Program-made: the position numbers and the translations under genes | Notes under the pieces: model-generated | Databases searched by the model: none | Told to the model about the DNA's origin: nothing | The model's input: only the letters and a program-made list of their open reading frames with translations | Shown here: in pieces, positions 44,787 through 56,835 of the stretch | Numbering within the stretch: position 1 is the stretch's first letter | Layout of the letters: every line of letters begins with the position of its first letter | From: Amyloporia xantha | Taxonomy: Eukaryota; Basidiomycota; Agaricomycetes; Polyporales; Adustoporiaceae | Reading direction: 5' to 3' | NCBI GenBank assembly: GCA_036971615.1 | Contig: JAYKKR010000007.1 | Span: forward strand, 1,860,001-1,924,000 | DNA: 64,000 nucleotides

Positions 44787-47194
44787 ATGAGCTACCTCAA
44801 TTCTTTGACCCAGCTAGGCATTGTTGGAGCTGCAGCATTGCTGCTATGGCTGTTTCGTGAATGGACAACCAGATCCGCTTTGAAAAACATACCTGGTCCT
44901 GCGCCGCAGTCTTTCTGGACAGGTGTGCAAGTTCCTTTTGTTACGCCATATATGATGCTACTAACTATTTCTGTCAGGTAACATGAAGCAGTTCTACCTT
45001 CGTCATGGGTCCGAATTCCAGAAACAAGTCGCCTTTGATTATGGACGGGTTGCAAAGATCCATGGCATGTTCTGCGTAAGAATCTAGTTGAATAGCAGGA
45101 TATTATTTAGTTGACAGTCATATGGTGGATCATCGCAGCGTCCTATACTTTACGTCGCAGACCCGAAAGCTTTGCAAACTATAATCATTAAGGAGGAGCA
45201 TATATATGAAGAATCTAGATTCTTCTCCGTGTATGTATGTTTTTTCATCTCTGGCTGAAAGACTGTCTCAATATTGGTACAGTAGCACACGGCTACTGTT
45301 CGGTCCCGGTTTACTCTCGACAATGGGTACATTGTTCCGTATTCTCGTATTCGATAAGAATGCTCACCTCTATCATAGGCGAGAAGCATCGTAAACAGCG
45401 CAAAATGCTGAACCCAGTATTCTCGACCAAGCATATGCGTCATATGTTGCCGATATTCTACAATGTAGTACATAAGGTCCGTGAGCAATTCCTTGCCTTA
45501 TTGTATACATGGTGGAGCGGAGGCTAAGCAATGGTCGTGCCAGCTGCGAGATGCGATATCGGCACAAGTAGTGAACAACCCGAAAGAGATTGACGTACTC
45601 GGTTGGATGGGTCGTACGGCACTCGAACTTGTCGGCCAAGGCGGATTGGGATATTCATTCGATCCCTTGTTGAAGATACGCACGATGACTACGGACAAGC
45701 TCTGAAAGAATTGCAGTCAGTATCAGTCACCGCGGTTCATTTCTTGATACCGTGCTGACTGCTCCGTATCTTCGCCCCTCGATTTACAGACCGAATTTGG
45801 GGAGGCTAAACATCCTCCGGCGATACCTCCCGTACGTTCATAGGATTGGTCCAGCATGGTTTCGTCGACTCGCCATGTAGTACTTCCCTATAAAGCAAGT
45901 TCGCGTCGTGACGTCTATTGTGGATACTATGAGCGAAAGCTCAACGGAGATATACCATGCCAAGAAAGCTGCTCTCGAGAGGGGAGACGAAGCTGTGGTG
46001 CAACAAGTTGGGGAAGGCAAAGATATAATGAGCGTCCTAAGTGCGTACACTTTTCTGCTTGGTTTTGGTCGGAAGAATTCATGTCGATTCAGTCAGAGCA
46101 GATGCCGCGACATCGGAAGCCGACCGTCTTCCAGAAGATGAGCTTATTGGGCAGATGTCATGAGTACATGAGTCGATATCTATTTAGTATTAGTATTTGT
46201 TGACCACTTCCCCAGGACACTAGTTTTTGCTGCGACGGACACGACCTCCAACACGCTTGCGCGCATTCTGCAGCAGCTTGCGGAGCATCCACACGTCCAA
46301 GATAAGCTGCGAGAAGAATTACTGGCAGCTCACGCGGCAGAGCAAATGTCATACGATAGTTTGGATGAACTGCCTTTACTAGATGGAGTGTGTAGGGAAA
46401 CTCTGCGGCTGTAGGTTGCATTTTCCCTGACAGGAACAAGTACTCATGTTCGTTCACAGATTCCCACCGGCGACCCTCTTGACTCGTGTGTCTGTATACT
46501 GTCTCTTCATTGAGTTTCCATTCTTCAGCGTATTAATAGCTATGCTTGCATGCACAGTCCGAACAAAGATGTCGTTCTTCCCTTATCCGAGCCCATTGCT
46601 GGCGTTGATGGCACAATCATGAGCGAGATCTTCGTTCCGAAGGGCACAGATATTCTCATCGGTGTTTTGGGTAGCAATGCAAGTAAGGCACGCTGGGGCA
46701 AAGATTCGTATGAGTGGAAGCCGGAGCGATGGCTTGCTCCGCTACCGAAGACAGTGACAGAGGCTCCCGTGCCTGGTGTCTATTCTAACCTGTACGCGAC
46801 TTTTCCCTCGACGATTTGACTTTCCTGTGTGACGTCCGGTTTCATTCACAGTATGACCTTTATGGGCGGGAAGCGAGCTTGCATGTGCGCTCTCATACTT
46901 GCAATGTTTTGCGTTCGTGTGCTGATGTTTGAAACTCCGCTTAAACAGTGGATTCAAGTTCTCCGAGATGGAGATGAGTGAGTGGATACTGCATATGAAT
47001 TGTATTCGCCTAATTACCGAAATTGGACCTCAGAGGTCGTACTGGCAGTCCTTGTGTCAAAATTCACCTTCGAATTGACTGGAAAGCCCATCGAATGGAA
47101 TGTATCCGGTGTACGATACCCGACAGTGGGCAAGGATAACAATGTACCCCAGCTCCCCTTGAAGATTGGTCTGTACGAGAAATCCGAGGTTTGA
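44787..47194 (+). pseudogene. Cytochrome P450, tandem copy 1, frameshift plus nonsense codon
   Basis: Microsomal class II P450 with an N-terminal anchor (LGIVGAAALLLWLFREW) and the IPGPAPQSFW hinge. Present are FGPGLLSTMGEKHRKQRKML, the I-helix ATDTTSNTLARI, the K-helix ETLR, PERW and the heme loop FMGGKRACIGF (Cys ligand intact, assembled across an intron). Two lesions: compared with copies 2 and 3, one base is missing just after SFDP (about 45665-45671), shifting the frame before the DDYGQAL segment; and TAG at 45878-45880 interrupts RRLAM*YFPIKQVR where copy 2 has His and copy 3 has Gln. Two independent lesions make a sequencing error an unlikely full explanation. Many short introns, same positions as in the other copies. 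Confidence 0.88.
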
Positions 47195-48268
47195 TTGTTT
47201 GACGAAGTCTACCTTGGGTGAGGGGACTCGTCAAATTAGCACATTCCAGTTGATAAGGAGTATTTACCCCGCTGTGATGGTTGACTCGCTAGCAGGCCGT
47301 CCGTCGAAAGGATTCAGAATCACGCATCGGTACTAGTGGATTGGGTTGCCAGTGGTATAGTAGTACTAGTTATGGTAGCGAAGTTTACAACAGTACATAA
47401 TTATCATTCGAGTTCGCCGCTGCGATTCGAGTGGAGGTGTCTATAGTCGTTTGCATGCATATGTGACTGGTTGACACTCCGTTTCCTCCTCGGGTCCCAG
47501 TTTTATACTGCGCCACTGGCAAACGAAGACGTGGTCGCCGAACCTTTCGGGGTTTCCAATTATAGTTGTCGGCGCAGTGCATCTCATTCAACTTCCAACT
47601 TCGACTTAAGTTACTTTCACACAGCTTTTACGTGAACCGCGTCAGACTCTTCGACTGCCTGTCTTCCATATTTTCTCAATATCATCTGACCTGCTTCAGT
47701 TTTTGCCGATTGAACCTGAGGTACCCGTCGGCGTTAGTCCGCTGTTCGGAGACAATACATCAGAACCAGCAACCACATTAAGCTCTATGCCGGTCGAGGT
47801 CGAGCCGCTACTAGCGTAGATATCTTAGTGATACCCTCTTCTTGACTTTGGAAAACCAAGTCCTGAGGCCTGAGAGGTCGGTGGCTTGACACATTCTTCA
47901 ATCGGAACTTGGTGTGACCTTCAGGATCTACCAGAAATCCACAGATTGCCCATGGTCATAAGACTCCCATCCAAATATTCATATCTGGGTACGTCTACCC
48001 TCTGCTGACATTTCTGATAACGGCTGCTTAACGCTGAATCCTGATGCTCTTCCTCAGGGGCAGGCAGGGCCGTGTGGTTTGCGTAACCTTTGCGAAGAAA
48101 CCGGCGGCACCTTTCAATGTGCCGAAGACTCAGCACTACTGCGTGATGCTGCTTCGATTCCCACTGTAGTAATACAACATGATATAAAGAGACTCCTGAG
48201 ATCATTGCACGCCCTCAGTCTCGAGCTATCTAGTACTATTGGGCGTCCCTGCCGCTTAACACCTGGAT
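47195..48268. other. Spacer between P450 copies 1 and 2
   Basis: No gene recognised. Contains the copy-2 version of the shared promoter block at 48127-48160. Confidence 0.5.
48127..48160 (+). promoter_or_regulatory. Promoter block shared by P450 copies 1 and 2 (copy 2 site)
   Basis: GACTCAGCACTACTGCGTGA then TGCTGCTTCGATTC, 109-142 nt upstream of the ATG at 48269; matches 44654-44688. Confidence 0.55.
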
Positions 48269-50643
48269 ATGGACTACGACAACCCTTTGACTCAACTAGG
48301 CATTGTCGGAGCCGCAGCACTGCTGTTATGGCTCTTTCGTCAATGGAAAACCAGATCCTCTCTGGCTAATATTCCCGGTTCTCCCTCAGTCATTTTGGAC
48401 CGGTGAGCAGTTTTTCTTCGTTTTGTTCCGCGTGCTACTACCTTTGAACATTCATGCTAGGTAACATGAAACAATTCTTCTTCCGCCATGGGTCCGAATT
48501 CCACAAACAGGTTGCCTTCAACTACGGACCTGTTGCAAAAATCCATGGGCTGTTCTGCGTGAGTATTCAGGCGTCACCAGGCGAAACACCTGATGGATGA
48601 TGATACGTTGGCACCACAATAGCGTCCTATCCTTTACGTTGCAGACCCTAAGGCTTTGCAGACCATTTTGATCAAGGAGGAACAGATCTACGAGGAATCT
48701 AAGCTATTCTTCGCGTATGTTATTCTTCTCTCAGTCGCACAGCTGTCTCATTGTTGTTCAGGAGTACATCGCTATTGTTTGGTCCTGGTCTACTTTCGAC
48801 GATGGGTATGCAGCCCCGTTGTGGGATATCTAATGAATAACGTTCAAACACATTGCAGGCGAAAAGCATCGTAAACAGCGCAAAATGCTGAACCCGGTTT
48901 TCTCCATAAAGCACATGCGTCTCATGTTACCAATATTTTACGATGTGGTACACAAGGCAAGCGTGCAGTCTCTTGCGTTGCTGTGCGACAATGCACACCG
49001 AGTAATTCTCATACCGCTAGCTACGGGATGCAATTTCTGCGCAAGTGGTGGACGGCCACCAGGAGATTGACGTGCTCGACTGGATGGGCCGCACTGCACT
49101 CGAACTTATTGGCCAGGGTGGCTTGGGATACTCGTTTGATCCCCTTACTGAAGATGCAAAGGACGATTACGGCCGTGCCTTGAAAGAGGTACAGTACGTA
49201 TCAGTCGCTGCAGTCTGTTCTTGAGCAATCGTGCTGACTGCTGCGCGTGTGAATGTAGACCCAATTTGCAGAAGTTGAACATTCTCCGGCGTTGCATCCC
49301 GTACGTTCACAAGATCGGTCCAGCGTGGTTTCGTCGTCTGGTAATGCACTACTTCCCTGTAAAACAAGTGCGCGTCATAAAGTCCATCGTCGATGCTATG
49401 AGCGAGAGTTCCACGAGCATATATCGCGCAAAGAAGGCTGCTCTCGAGAATGGTGATGAAGCTGTTGTGCGACAAGTTGGGGAAGGCAAAGATATCATGA
49501 GTGTTTTGAGTACGCACATATGTTTTTTGGCATCTTATCAGGGCTCACATCAGTGCAGTGAAAGCGAATTCGGTGACATCGGAAGCCGACCGGCTACCAG
49601 AAGATGAGGTCATTGGTCAGATGTCGTGAGTACATGGTCATTCTTTATTTATTATTGGTAGCAGTTGATCACCTTCTTCAGAACTCTGGTCTTTGCTGCG
49701 ACAGATACAACATCAAATACGCTTGCCCGTATTCTGCAGCAAATCGCGGAATATCCAGACATCCAGAAGAAATTGCGGGAAGAACTTCTGGCGGCACATG
49801 CGGCCGAACAGATGTCATACGACGATTTGGATGGTCTACCTCTCCTTGATGCAGTGTGTCGAGAAACATTGCGGCTGTAGGCTATACCCTTTCTTTATAG
49901 CCTAGGACAATGTCATAATTTTTCATAGGTTTCCACCGGTAACCCTCTTGACTCGAGTGTATGTATAGTGTTTCCATTCGGACTGCGCTTTCCTAGACCA
50001 CCTTATCTTTCTGACACCACCAGGCCGAATAAGGATGTCGTTCTCCCTTTGTCAGAACCAATCATTGGCATGGATGGCACTGTCATGCATGAAATCCCCA
50101 TTCCAAAGGGAACTGATATTCTCATCGGGACCTTGGGCAGCAATGCCAGCAAGGCGCGCTGGGGCGAAGACTCTTACGAGTGGAAGCCGGAGCGCTGGCT
50201 TGCTCCGCTCCCTAAGACCGTGACGGAATCCCCTGTCCCGGGTGTTTATTCTAACCTGTACGTCTTCCTATAAAGGATGGTCCGTCCGGTATCATGACCG
50301 TCTTTGCCTGTAGAATGACCTTCATGGGTGGGAAGCGGGCCTGCATGTACGCCTTCATACTTGCTTTACCACCCACTCGTATATTAATGCTTCTCCAAAT
50401 CAGCGGATTCAAGTTCTCAGAGATGGAGATGAGTAAGTCAACATCGCAATTCAGTTGCTCGATCCCTAATCACTAAGTTGAAATCCAGAGGTCGTCCTGG
50501 CGGTCCTAGTATCAAATTTTACCTTTGAAGCAACGGGAAAACCGATCGAATGGAACGTGTCCGGCATACGATACCCGACAGTGGGAAAAGAGGATAATGT
50601 AGCGCGGTTGCCGCTGAAGATCGGTCTGTACAGAGGAGCCTGA
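48269..50643 (+). pseudogene. Cytochrome P450, tandem copy 2, 2-nt deletion near the N-terminus
   Basis: Same exon plan as copy 1: anchor GIVGAAALLLWLFRQW, then MKQFFFRHGSEFHKQVAFNY, FGPGLLSTMGEKHRKQRKML, ATDTTSNTLARILQQIAEYP, ETLRL, FPPVTLLTRV, PERWLAPLPK and the heme loop FMGGKRACIGF, all open. The only lesion found is at about 48378-48384: the IPGPAPQSFWTG hinge lacks two bases, so the anchor frame (IPGS) and the downstream frame (PQSFWTG) differ. An alternative start after the lesion would lose the membrane anchor. The intron after VVHK starts with GC (AAG|GCAAGC), the usual non-canonical donor. Ends GLYRGA then TGA. It could be an intact gene if the deletion is a sequence error. Confidence 0.8.
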
Positions 50644-51706
50644 GCAAAAGCTTGACTTCGATGTTTGACATAGCTCGTCTTCTCATTGTTCTATGTTTAC
50701 CACCGGAAGACCTATATGTCTCGGGCACATTTTCCCGGCGTCATCATTGATTCTTCGTACGAGATTTGTTCCTTCTACATCTCTTCTACCGGCAGTGTCA
50801 AGGTTTTGATATCTGTGTCACGACTTTTAGTAAACAGTGGCCATATTCGAGAATCAGCCTCGTCACTGGCATGCCACGATGTCTGGACTGCCAACCAAAA
50901 GGTTGAATTAAATCTGCTGAGTGACAGGATGGACATCATGTTGAAGTTGGTTCGTGGACTGACGCTGATCGGATACCCGGCCAAACATGGCAGGTCTCCA
51001 GGTTCTACGTGTTGCCTGCGCGTCAGGCATCGCGCGCTACAACGATCCTCTATAAACAGCTCCTTTGCATCCACATCAGTTTGCATTGCGCCTGCCTTGG
51101 AAACTGTCATGAAGTCATGCGATGGTTGAGCGCGCCATTCCATAATGGCAGCTTCCACTTTGTTCGATTACGGATATCCAGATACTGATAGCGTTCACAT
51201 CTATTTTCGACAAAGAACTCACTGATGGTCTTCTTTCACCACATGCCGCTTCTACTGACTCCTGTCGTCTGACTGCTATCCGTAGGCATCGGCTCAAAAA
51301 CCGCGGGGGTCGGGCGTTACTAAGAGCTCCTCACGGTCTTGAATGTCGGTTGAAATGACATCCAATGGAAATCTGGTCTGGTGAGATATAAGGTTCTTTC
51401 GATTGATGTTTCCTTTACACAGTTGCTATATCAGTCGGCCTATGAGATCTAGGTGCGTATAAATTATAACAATGTATCGCAGTAGGGGTGTCCACATATG
51501 TTTCAAATGCTCCAATACCCTTTCCCAGGTGGCCCCATGCACAAAGTACGTAGTTTTTGTCAAATTGTAGGCGCTTCTGGCTGTTCATATGTCAATTCCA
51601 TTTCAACTCTGGAATAAAGAGACCATGGTGGCCTATATAAATACTCTGTTCATGACTTCTGTGAGCACCATCACCGTCCCAGTCCTCCTCTGCACATCGC
51701 CTAGAC
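50644..51706. other. Spacer between P450 copies 2 and 3
   Basis: Frames at 50686-51129 (+) and 50775-51158 (-) overlap each other and show no recognisable domain. TATATAA at 51634-51640 is a likely core promoter of copy 3. Confidence 0.45.
51634..51640 (+). promoter_or_regulatory. TATA-like box of P450 copy 3
   Basis: TATATAA, 73 nt before the ATG at 51707. Confidence 0.5.
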
Positions 51707-53203
51707 ATGGGACACCATTCTCCATGGATTCAATTCGCTATTGTGGGAAGTGCTTTGACTCTCGTGTGGATCGTCCGCCGATGGATGTCTAGATCTGCGT
51801 TGGATAATATTCCTGGTCCTGCCCCGCAATCCTTCTGGTCTGGTTCGTGATGATCTGTTGCCGCATCCTCTGTACTTTTGCATGAACATCCCTACCAGGT
51901 AACGTAAAGCAGTTCTACTTTCGCCATGGATCGGAGTTCCAGAAGCATGTCGCTTTCAACTATGGACCTGTTGCAAAATTCTATGGCATGCTCTGTGTGA
52001 GTTGCGAGGTTTTCTGTGTTGGACCTCGGTTAACGCGGGTTACAGCGCCCAACTTTGTACATTGCAGACCCGAAGGCCCTACAAACTATCATCATCAAGG
52101 ACGAGCACATTTACGAAGAATCCAAGTTCTTTTTCGTGTATGTATCTATCCGTCATCAACAGGCTTTCGCCCTGAATCGTGCTACAGGAACACGCTACTG
52201 GTATTCGGGCCAGGATTGCTATCGACTATGGGTGCGTGGTCCATCTTTGAGAATTTCGACGAACATTCATCTATTGCATCGTTAGGCGAGAAACATCGGA
52301 AACAGCGCAAACTGTTGAACCCAGCATTTTCTATTAAGCACATGCGGGCAATGACGCCGATCTTCTATAATGTAGTGCATAAAGTGAGCGACACCTTTCT
52401 TCACCTCCTTCCCTAGGCTCACAGCCGCTGCAGGTGCGCGATGCAATTTCAGCCGATGTTTCCGATTCCCCCAGGGAGGTTGATGTACTTACCTGGATGG
52501 GGCGTACAGCGCTTGAACTCATTGGCCAAGGAGGATTAGGATACTCGTTCGACCCTCTGGTTGAAGAGACGGAAGATTCGTACGGGCATGCTCTGAAATC
52601 TTTGCAGTCAGTGTCACTCCGCAGTCTTTCTCTCGATGAGCATTGCTGAACCTGAAATTCCTTTTTCCTCGAATGTCCAGGCCGAATTTACAAAACCTGA
52701 ACATCTGGAGACGCGCGACACCTTACGTTCACAAACTTGGTCCGGCATGGTTCCGTCAGCTTGTGGTGCAATGTTTTCCCGTGAAGCAAGTCCGTGTGGT
52801 CAAGACCATCGTGGATACTATGACTAAGAGGTCGAAGGAGATCTTCTATGCCAAACGAGCAGCTCTCGAGAATGGGGACGAAGCTGTCGTGCAACAAGTC
52901 GGAGAGGGGAAGGATATTATGAGTATTTTGAGTGCGCACGCATTTCCAGGGCTTCACCTATCCAAGTAGCTCATAATCAAACAGTGAAGGCTAACTCTGC
53001 GACGTCAGAAGAAGACCGTCTTCCGGAAGATGAGATTATCGGTCAAATGTCGTGAGCACATAAATAATCTTCACTGTTTGTAGATGTTCGTTGATGCCGT
53101 CTTCTTTAGAACTTTGGTTTTTGCGGCGACAGATACAACATCAAACACACTGGCACGGATTTTACAACAACTCGCAACATATCCGGATGTCCAGGAGCGG
53201 TTA
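51707..53203 (+). pseudogene. Cytochrome P450, tandem copy 3, 5' part (split by insertion)
   Basis: Starts MGHHSPWIQFAIVGSALTLV (membrane anchor), IPGPAPQSFWSG intact, then FYFRHGSEFQKHVAFNYGPV, FGPGLLSTMGEKHRKQRKLL, the segment ALELIGQGGLGYSFDPLVEE, and the I-helix ATDTTSNTLARILQQLATYP. No frameshift or stop was found in these exons. Coding stops abruptly after QERL at 53203, in the middle of the exon that in copy 2 continues REELLAAHAAEQ. The missing part resumes at 55629 after a 2.4-kb element. Confidence 0.88.
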
Positions 53204-53204
53204 G

Positions 53205-53219
53205 CATCAGCAAAAGTGC
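53205..53219 (+). repeat. Left terminal inverted repeat of the 2.4-kb element
   Basis: CATCAGCAAAAGTGC, exact reverse complement of 55614-55628; flanked by TA at 53202-53203 with one intervening base. Confidence 0.75.
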
Positions 53220-55613
53220 AGATCCTAGATCTACGCCGGCTAGGTTTGTAATCACCCCGGGGGGGTTGTCACGCGCAGGTAAACTCAGACAATGAATTAC
53301 ACTGTGGGGACAAAATCTGGTGAAATCAACCCTGCGATACGGGTTACTTCTACCCGTCTACATGGTTATTTTAGCTAATATAGGGTTGTCCTAACCCCGC
53401 ACATACATGGTGAAAATAACACGAAAAATGTCCGCTTTCACCAAGCAAAATCTTCGTTAGCGGTGAAAACAACCACGAGAAAGGGTTGAATGAGGACGGT
53501 GAAAATCACTCCAAATTAACCCACCTGAGTTTAACCCGATCACAGGGTGGAAGTGCGATTCAACCCGCCAACTGGGTGACCCTAACCAGCACCGGTGTTC
53601 ACTGTGTTATAAACCACGCCCAGCCCTGTGTAGCTAGCCATGGTAGTAACAGCATGCCGTGTATACATATTGTGTTATAATGTAGACATCAGAATGGCAA
53701 GGAGAATATCTTTTGAGCCATTCTCGGACATCATGAAGGTGCACACTGCACACAGCACCAATTGTACCGCACCATGCATATTTTTAATCACAGAGCTATG
53801 GTCTCTTATAGTACATAGTCTATCAGTCGCAACAGTGCGAAACCTTCAATTCCATAGAGATCCTCATGTCACCGTCTTCGCTGTCCTCAGGCCCGAGCTC
53901 ATTGTCCCCCACCTCTCCCGTCGCGTTCTCATCTAGGTGCTCTTCGTTCCCGTCGTCTTCATTGACACTAGATTGGTACCTGTAGTTGTACTCGCCAGAG
54001 TCCGCACCACCGCCAGCAGTGTCCTCGTTCTCATCGGAGTCTTCTTCAGCATCCGACAGGGGTGCACTGCGCCCGCGGCAGTCAGGCGAAGGGGGCAGGT
54101 TTTGAAGTCGGTTTACAACTGCCCCACTGAATTTCAATTCTCAGGGGGGTCAAGATATATAGAGAGCGGGAGTGTAGCATACACAAAATGACTGACTCAA
54201 AGTACTCCGCGAGCGCATGCGCAAGAAGCAAGGCCTAAGACGAGCACTTGTAACTCAGATTTAATTTCCGACGTAAAAGACGCCCACGTACTCGCAGGCT
54301 GCAATCGAATCTTATCTTCGTGCCACCATCTGATTTCCTCGCGACCGTGGCAGAGCCTCATATAGACGTCGTTCCCGCATGCATTTTTCTTTTTTAAGCT
54401 GGAATGATCATGAAGCCGCTCTATCTATCGAGGATCCAGGACAACTGTAAGTTATCATACACATATATGCTACTATCATTTTTTTCACGGCAATATATGG
54501 TGACCCTGGTGAGCGATCAGCGTGAGAGTGTCGTCTCGTGCTCACGCCCTTGATTATTATTACAGGATTGATTTCCAGTCAATATACAAAGAGACCGGGA
54601 TGGACGCGAGGAGGGTGCCTTCTCAAAGATGACCCAGCATGGGCAAGGTTCGCCCTTGCATGGTGGGTTCAGTGAGTAAGGAAGTCCTCGCATATTGTGC
54701 TGATAAGGATGAGGATGATGTAGTCAGGTGTTCAACAAGAAGAGCAGCAATATGAGTTTGCGGGCCCACGCGGTACTGTCGGCGGCGCATCCGACATCGC
54801 TTTTGGCGCAGCAACGTGCGGCGCGCGAAAACGTTGCGGACACTGCGAGTGCGGCGGCGTAATGAATGACAGGTGAGTATCACGCAGCGAAATGTGTCAT
54901 GTTCTGATACCTTTCGGGTCGCCGTGACATTGCAGCGGCCAGGGGACTGTTCCAGCTCGCTTGGATGCTCTGCCCTCGGATGCTCTATTCTTGGCTCTTA
55001 TTCTCTCGTCTCTGGTGCTCTGGCGGCTTGTTGTATGGGCCCTGTTACTGGACTTGGATTCACTTGTAGCTGTCTGTTTTGCTATGCTCATTGGACTTGT
55101 GGTGGCTTGTGTCACAGCCACGGTTTCCGCTGCTGCTCCTGTGGTTTGTGGCGACTCAAGATCGGTGAGCATTTGGCTTGTGTCTCTGTGTGATCATGCT
55201 GCTTTCGGGTTTCTACTTCTAGATACCTTGTGATCACTTTGTAATACTCTTGGAATGAAAATTGCTATGTAGTTCGAGGCGTAAATGTGATCTGATATAT
55301 ATTATTAAGTTGTGATTTGAGCGTGAGACATCAGTACGGACAATTCGCTGGCAGACCTTGCCCATGGCCAACGGGCAATGCCTAATATGGCGCGCAGCTT
55401 GCCCAGATAAGCCAACGCAATGTATTATACCCCCGGGCCCTGCGGTAATTGCCCAGACCTGACGGTAGGTTGCCCAGGGTTGCCCAGGCTGTTGGAAAAG
55501 TTGTAGCTCCCTATAGGAGCCAGATATCGCTGGGCAACCTTGACACCGGGCTGGCGGAGGTTGGCCCGACTGTCGTGCGTTGATATGGCCATGTCTGCGC
55601 AGACCTGGAGTAG

Positions 55614-55628
55614 GCACTTTTGCTGATG
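55614..55628 (-). repeat. Right terminal inverted repeat of the 2.4-kb element
   Basis: GCACTTTTGCTGATG, exact reverse complement of 53205-53219; followed at once by TA (55629-55630). Confidence 0.75.
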
Positions 55629-56504
55629 TACGGCAGGAACTTCTGGCAGCCCGTGCGGGGGAGCTGATGGCATATGACGATCTGGACAAGTTGCCCTTCC
55701 TCGATGCTGTGTGCAGGGAAACACTGCGTCTGTAGGTTACATTCATCTGCTTAGATGAAGCAGGGTTGACATTAATTCTTCTAGTTTCCCACCGGTAACA
55801 CTTTTGACTCGTGTGTGCGTATAATACTTTCATGCCGAATATAATTTTGACAGCACTCTAATCCGTTTTGGGATGCTGCAGGCCAAACAAAGATGTCGTG
55901 CTCCCCTTGTCCGAGCCGATCTTGGGCGTGGACGGAAAGTCCATAACTGAGATCCCCATACCGAAGGGTACAGACATTATAATTGGAGTCTGGCATAGCA
56001 ATGCAAGCAAGGCGCGTTGGGGGGAAGACTCTTACGAGTGGAAACCCGAACGGTGGCTTAAACCGCTCCCGAAGACTGTGACGGAGGCCCCCGTCCCCGG
56101 AGTATATTCGAACCTGTACGTGCACTTTGCTCGAACCTATAGTCATGCTGTAGATTGACTGTGCTCGCCATTAGCATGTCCTTCATGGGAGGGAAGCGTG
56201 CTTGCATGTACGCCCTAATTGTTCCATGTTCGCCATTCATTGATTGACGCACTCCACTCGCAGCGGTTTCAAATTTTCCGAAATGGAGATGAGTAAGTGG
56301 TATCTGTCTGATCTTCGATGGCGGATACTAAATGGGCGATCAGAGGTCGTGTTAGCCGTCTTGGTATCTAACTTCAGTTTCGAGTTGACCGGAAAGCCCA
56401 TCGAATGGAACGTTTCGGGCGTCTGGTACCCGACAGTGGGCAAAAAGAGCAATCGGGCACAAATGCCCTTGAAGGTCAGCCTTTACAAGGGGTCCAAAGT
56501 TTGA
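55629..56504 (+). pseudogene. Cytochrome P450, tandem copy 3, 3' part
   Basis: Continues the interrupted exon with RQELLAARAGELMAYDDLDK, then K-helix ETLRL, FPPVTLLTRV, PNKDVVLPLSEPILGVDG, PERWLKPLPK, the heme loop FMGGKRACIGF and the end LPLKVSLYKGSKV-like tail at 56504. All exons are open. The 3' part has no promoter of its own that I can see, so it is expected to be silent unless the element is spliced out as an intron. Confidence 0.88.
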
Positions 56505-56835
56505 AGTCCTTCCTATGTAGAAATTGGCGCGGTGTTCGTCTCGTCAGACTAGATCAACTCGTATCCACGTAAATGTCGCTATCATTTTTACTCTCGTCGT
56601 TCTTGCATGCTTATAGCAACCTGCTTTCTTGGACTGTCTGAATCTCTTGCCCAGTCTTAGGGAGTCGATGCTCGTTCACAATCATGTTGGTAATGTAGAT
56701 ATCTGAATTTCGACTCACTAATTCAACTTTGAAGAGGAGCTTGCACCGGGGATATTGTGAAATGCGGCATCGACAACAATGAATTACGAATAGAGCACAG
56801 CAGGACATAACGTACAGTGGTCGAGCGTGGAGATG
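56505..56835. other. Convergent spacer, P450 copy 3 to Ssr4
   Basis: About 330 nt between two stop codons; no feature recognised. Confidence 0.5.

Larger units (their letters stand above)
53204..55628. mobile_element. 2.4-kb DNA transposon inserted in P450 copy 3, TA target duplication
   Basis: The interrupted exon reads CGGTTA before the element and TACGGCAGGAAC after it; removal of the element and one TA restores the reading frame seen in copies 1 and 2 (REEL/RQEL). The ends carry a 15-nt perfect inverted repeat, CATCAGCAAAAGTGC (53205-53219 and 55614-55628), with weaker pairing for about 18 nt beyond. Subterminal repeats differ by side: GGTGAAA motifs on the left (53320-53510) and TGCCCAG/CTGGGCA motifs on the right (55390-55540). 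No transposase was recognised; an acidic minus-strand frame (54137-53823) and a hydrophobic plus frame (54961-55233) have no family assignment. Probably non-autonomous, possibly composite. Confidence 0.75.

Noticed and set aside
50686..51158. Overlapping open frames on both strands between P450 copies 2 and 3
   Set aside because: Both strands open over the same stretch with no recognisable motif, as expected by chance.
53823..54137. Acidic minus-strand frame in the 2.4-kb element as a transposase
   Set aside because: Composition is Asp/Glu/Gly-rich with no catalytic motif; at most a linker fragment.
54873..55193. Cys-rich 106-codon plus-strand frame in the 2.4-kb element as a small secreted protein
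   Set aside because: No signal peptide, and the Cys content comes from a low-complexity TGY-rich stretch that is open in several frames.
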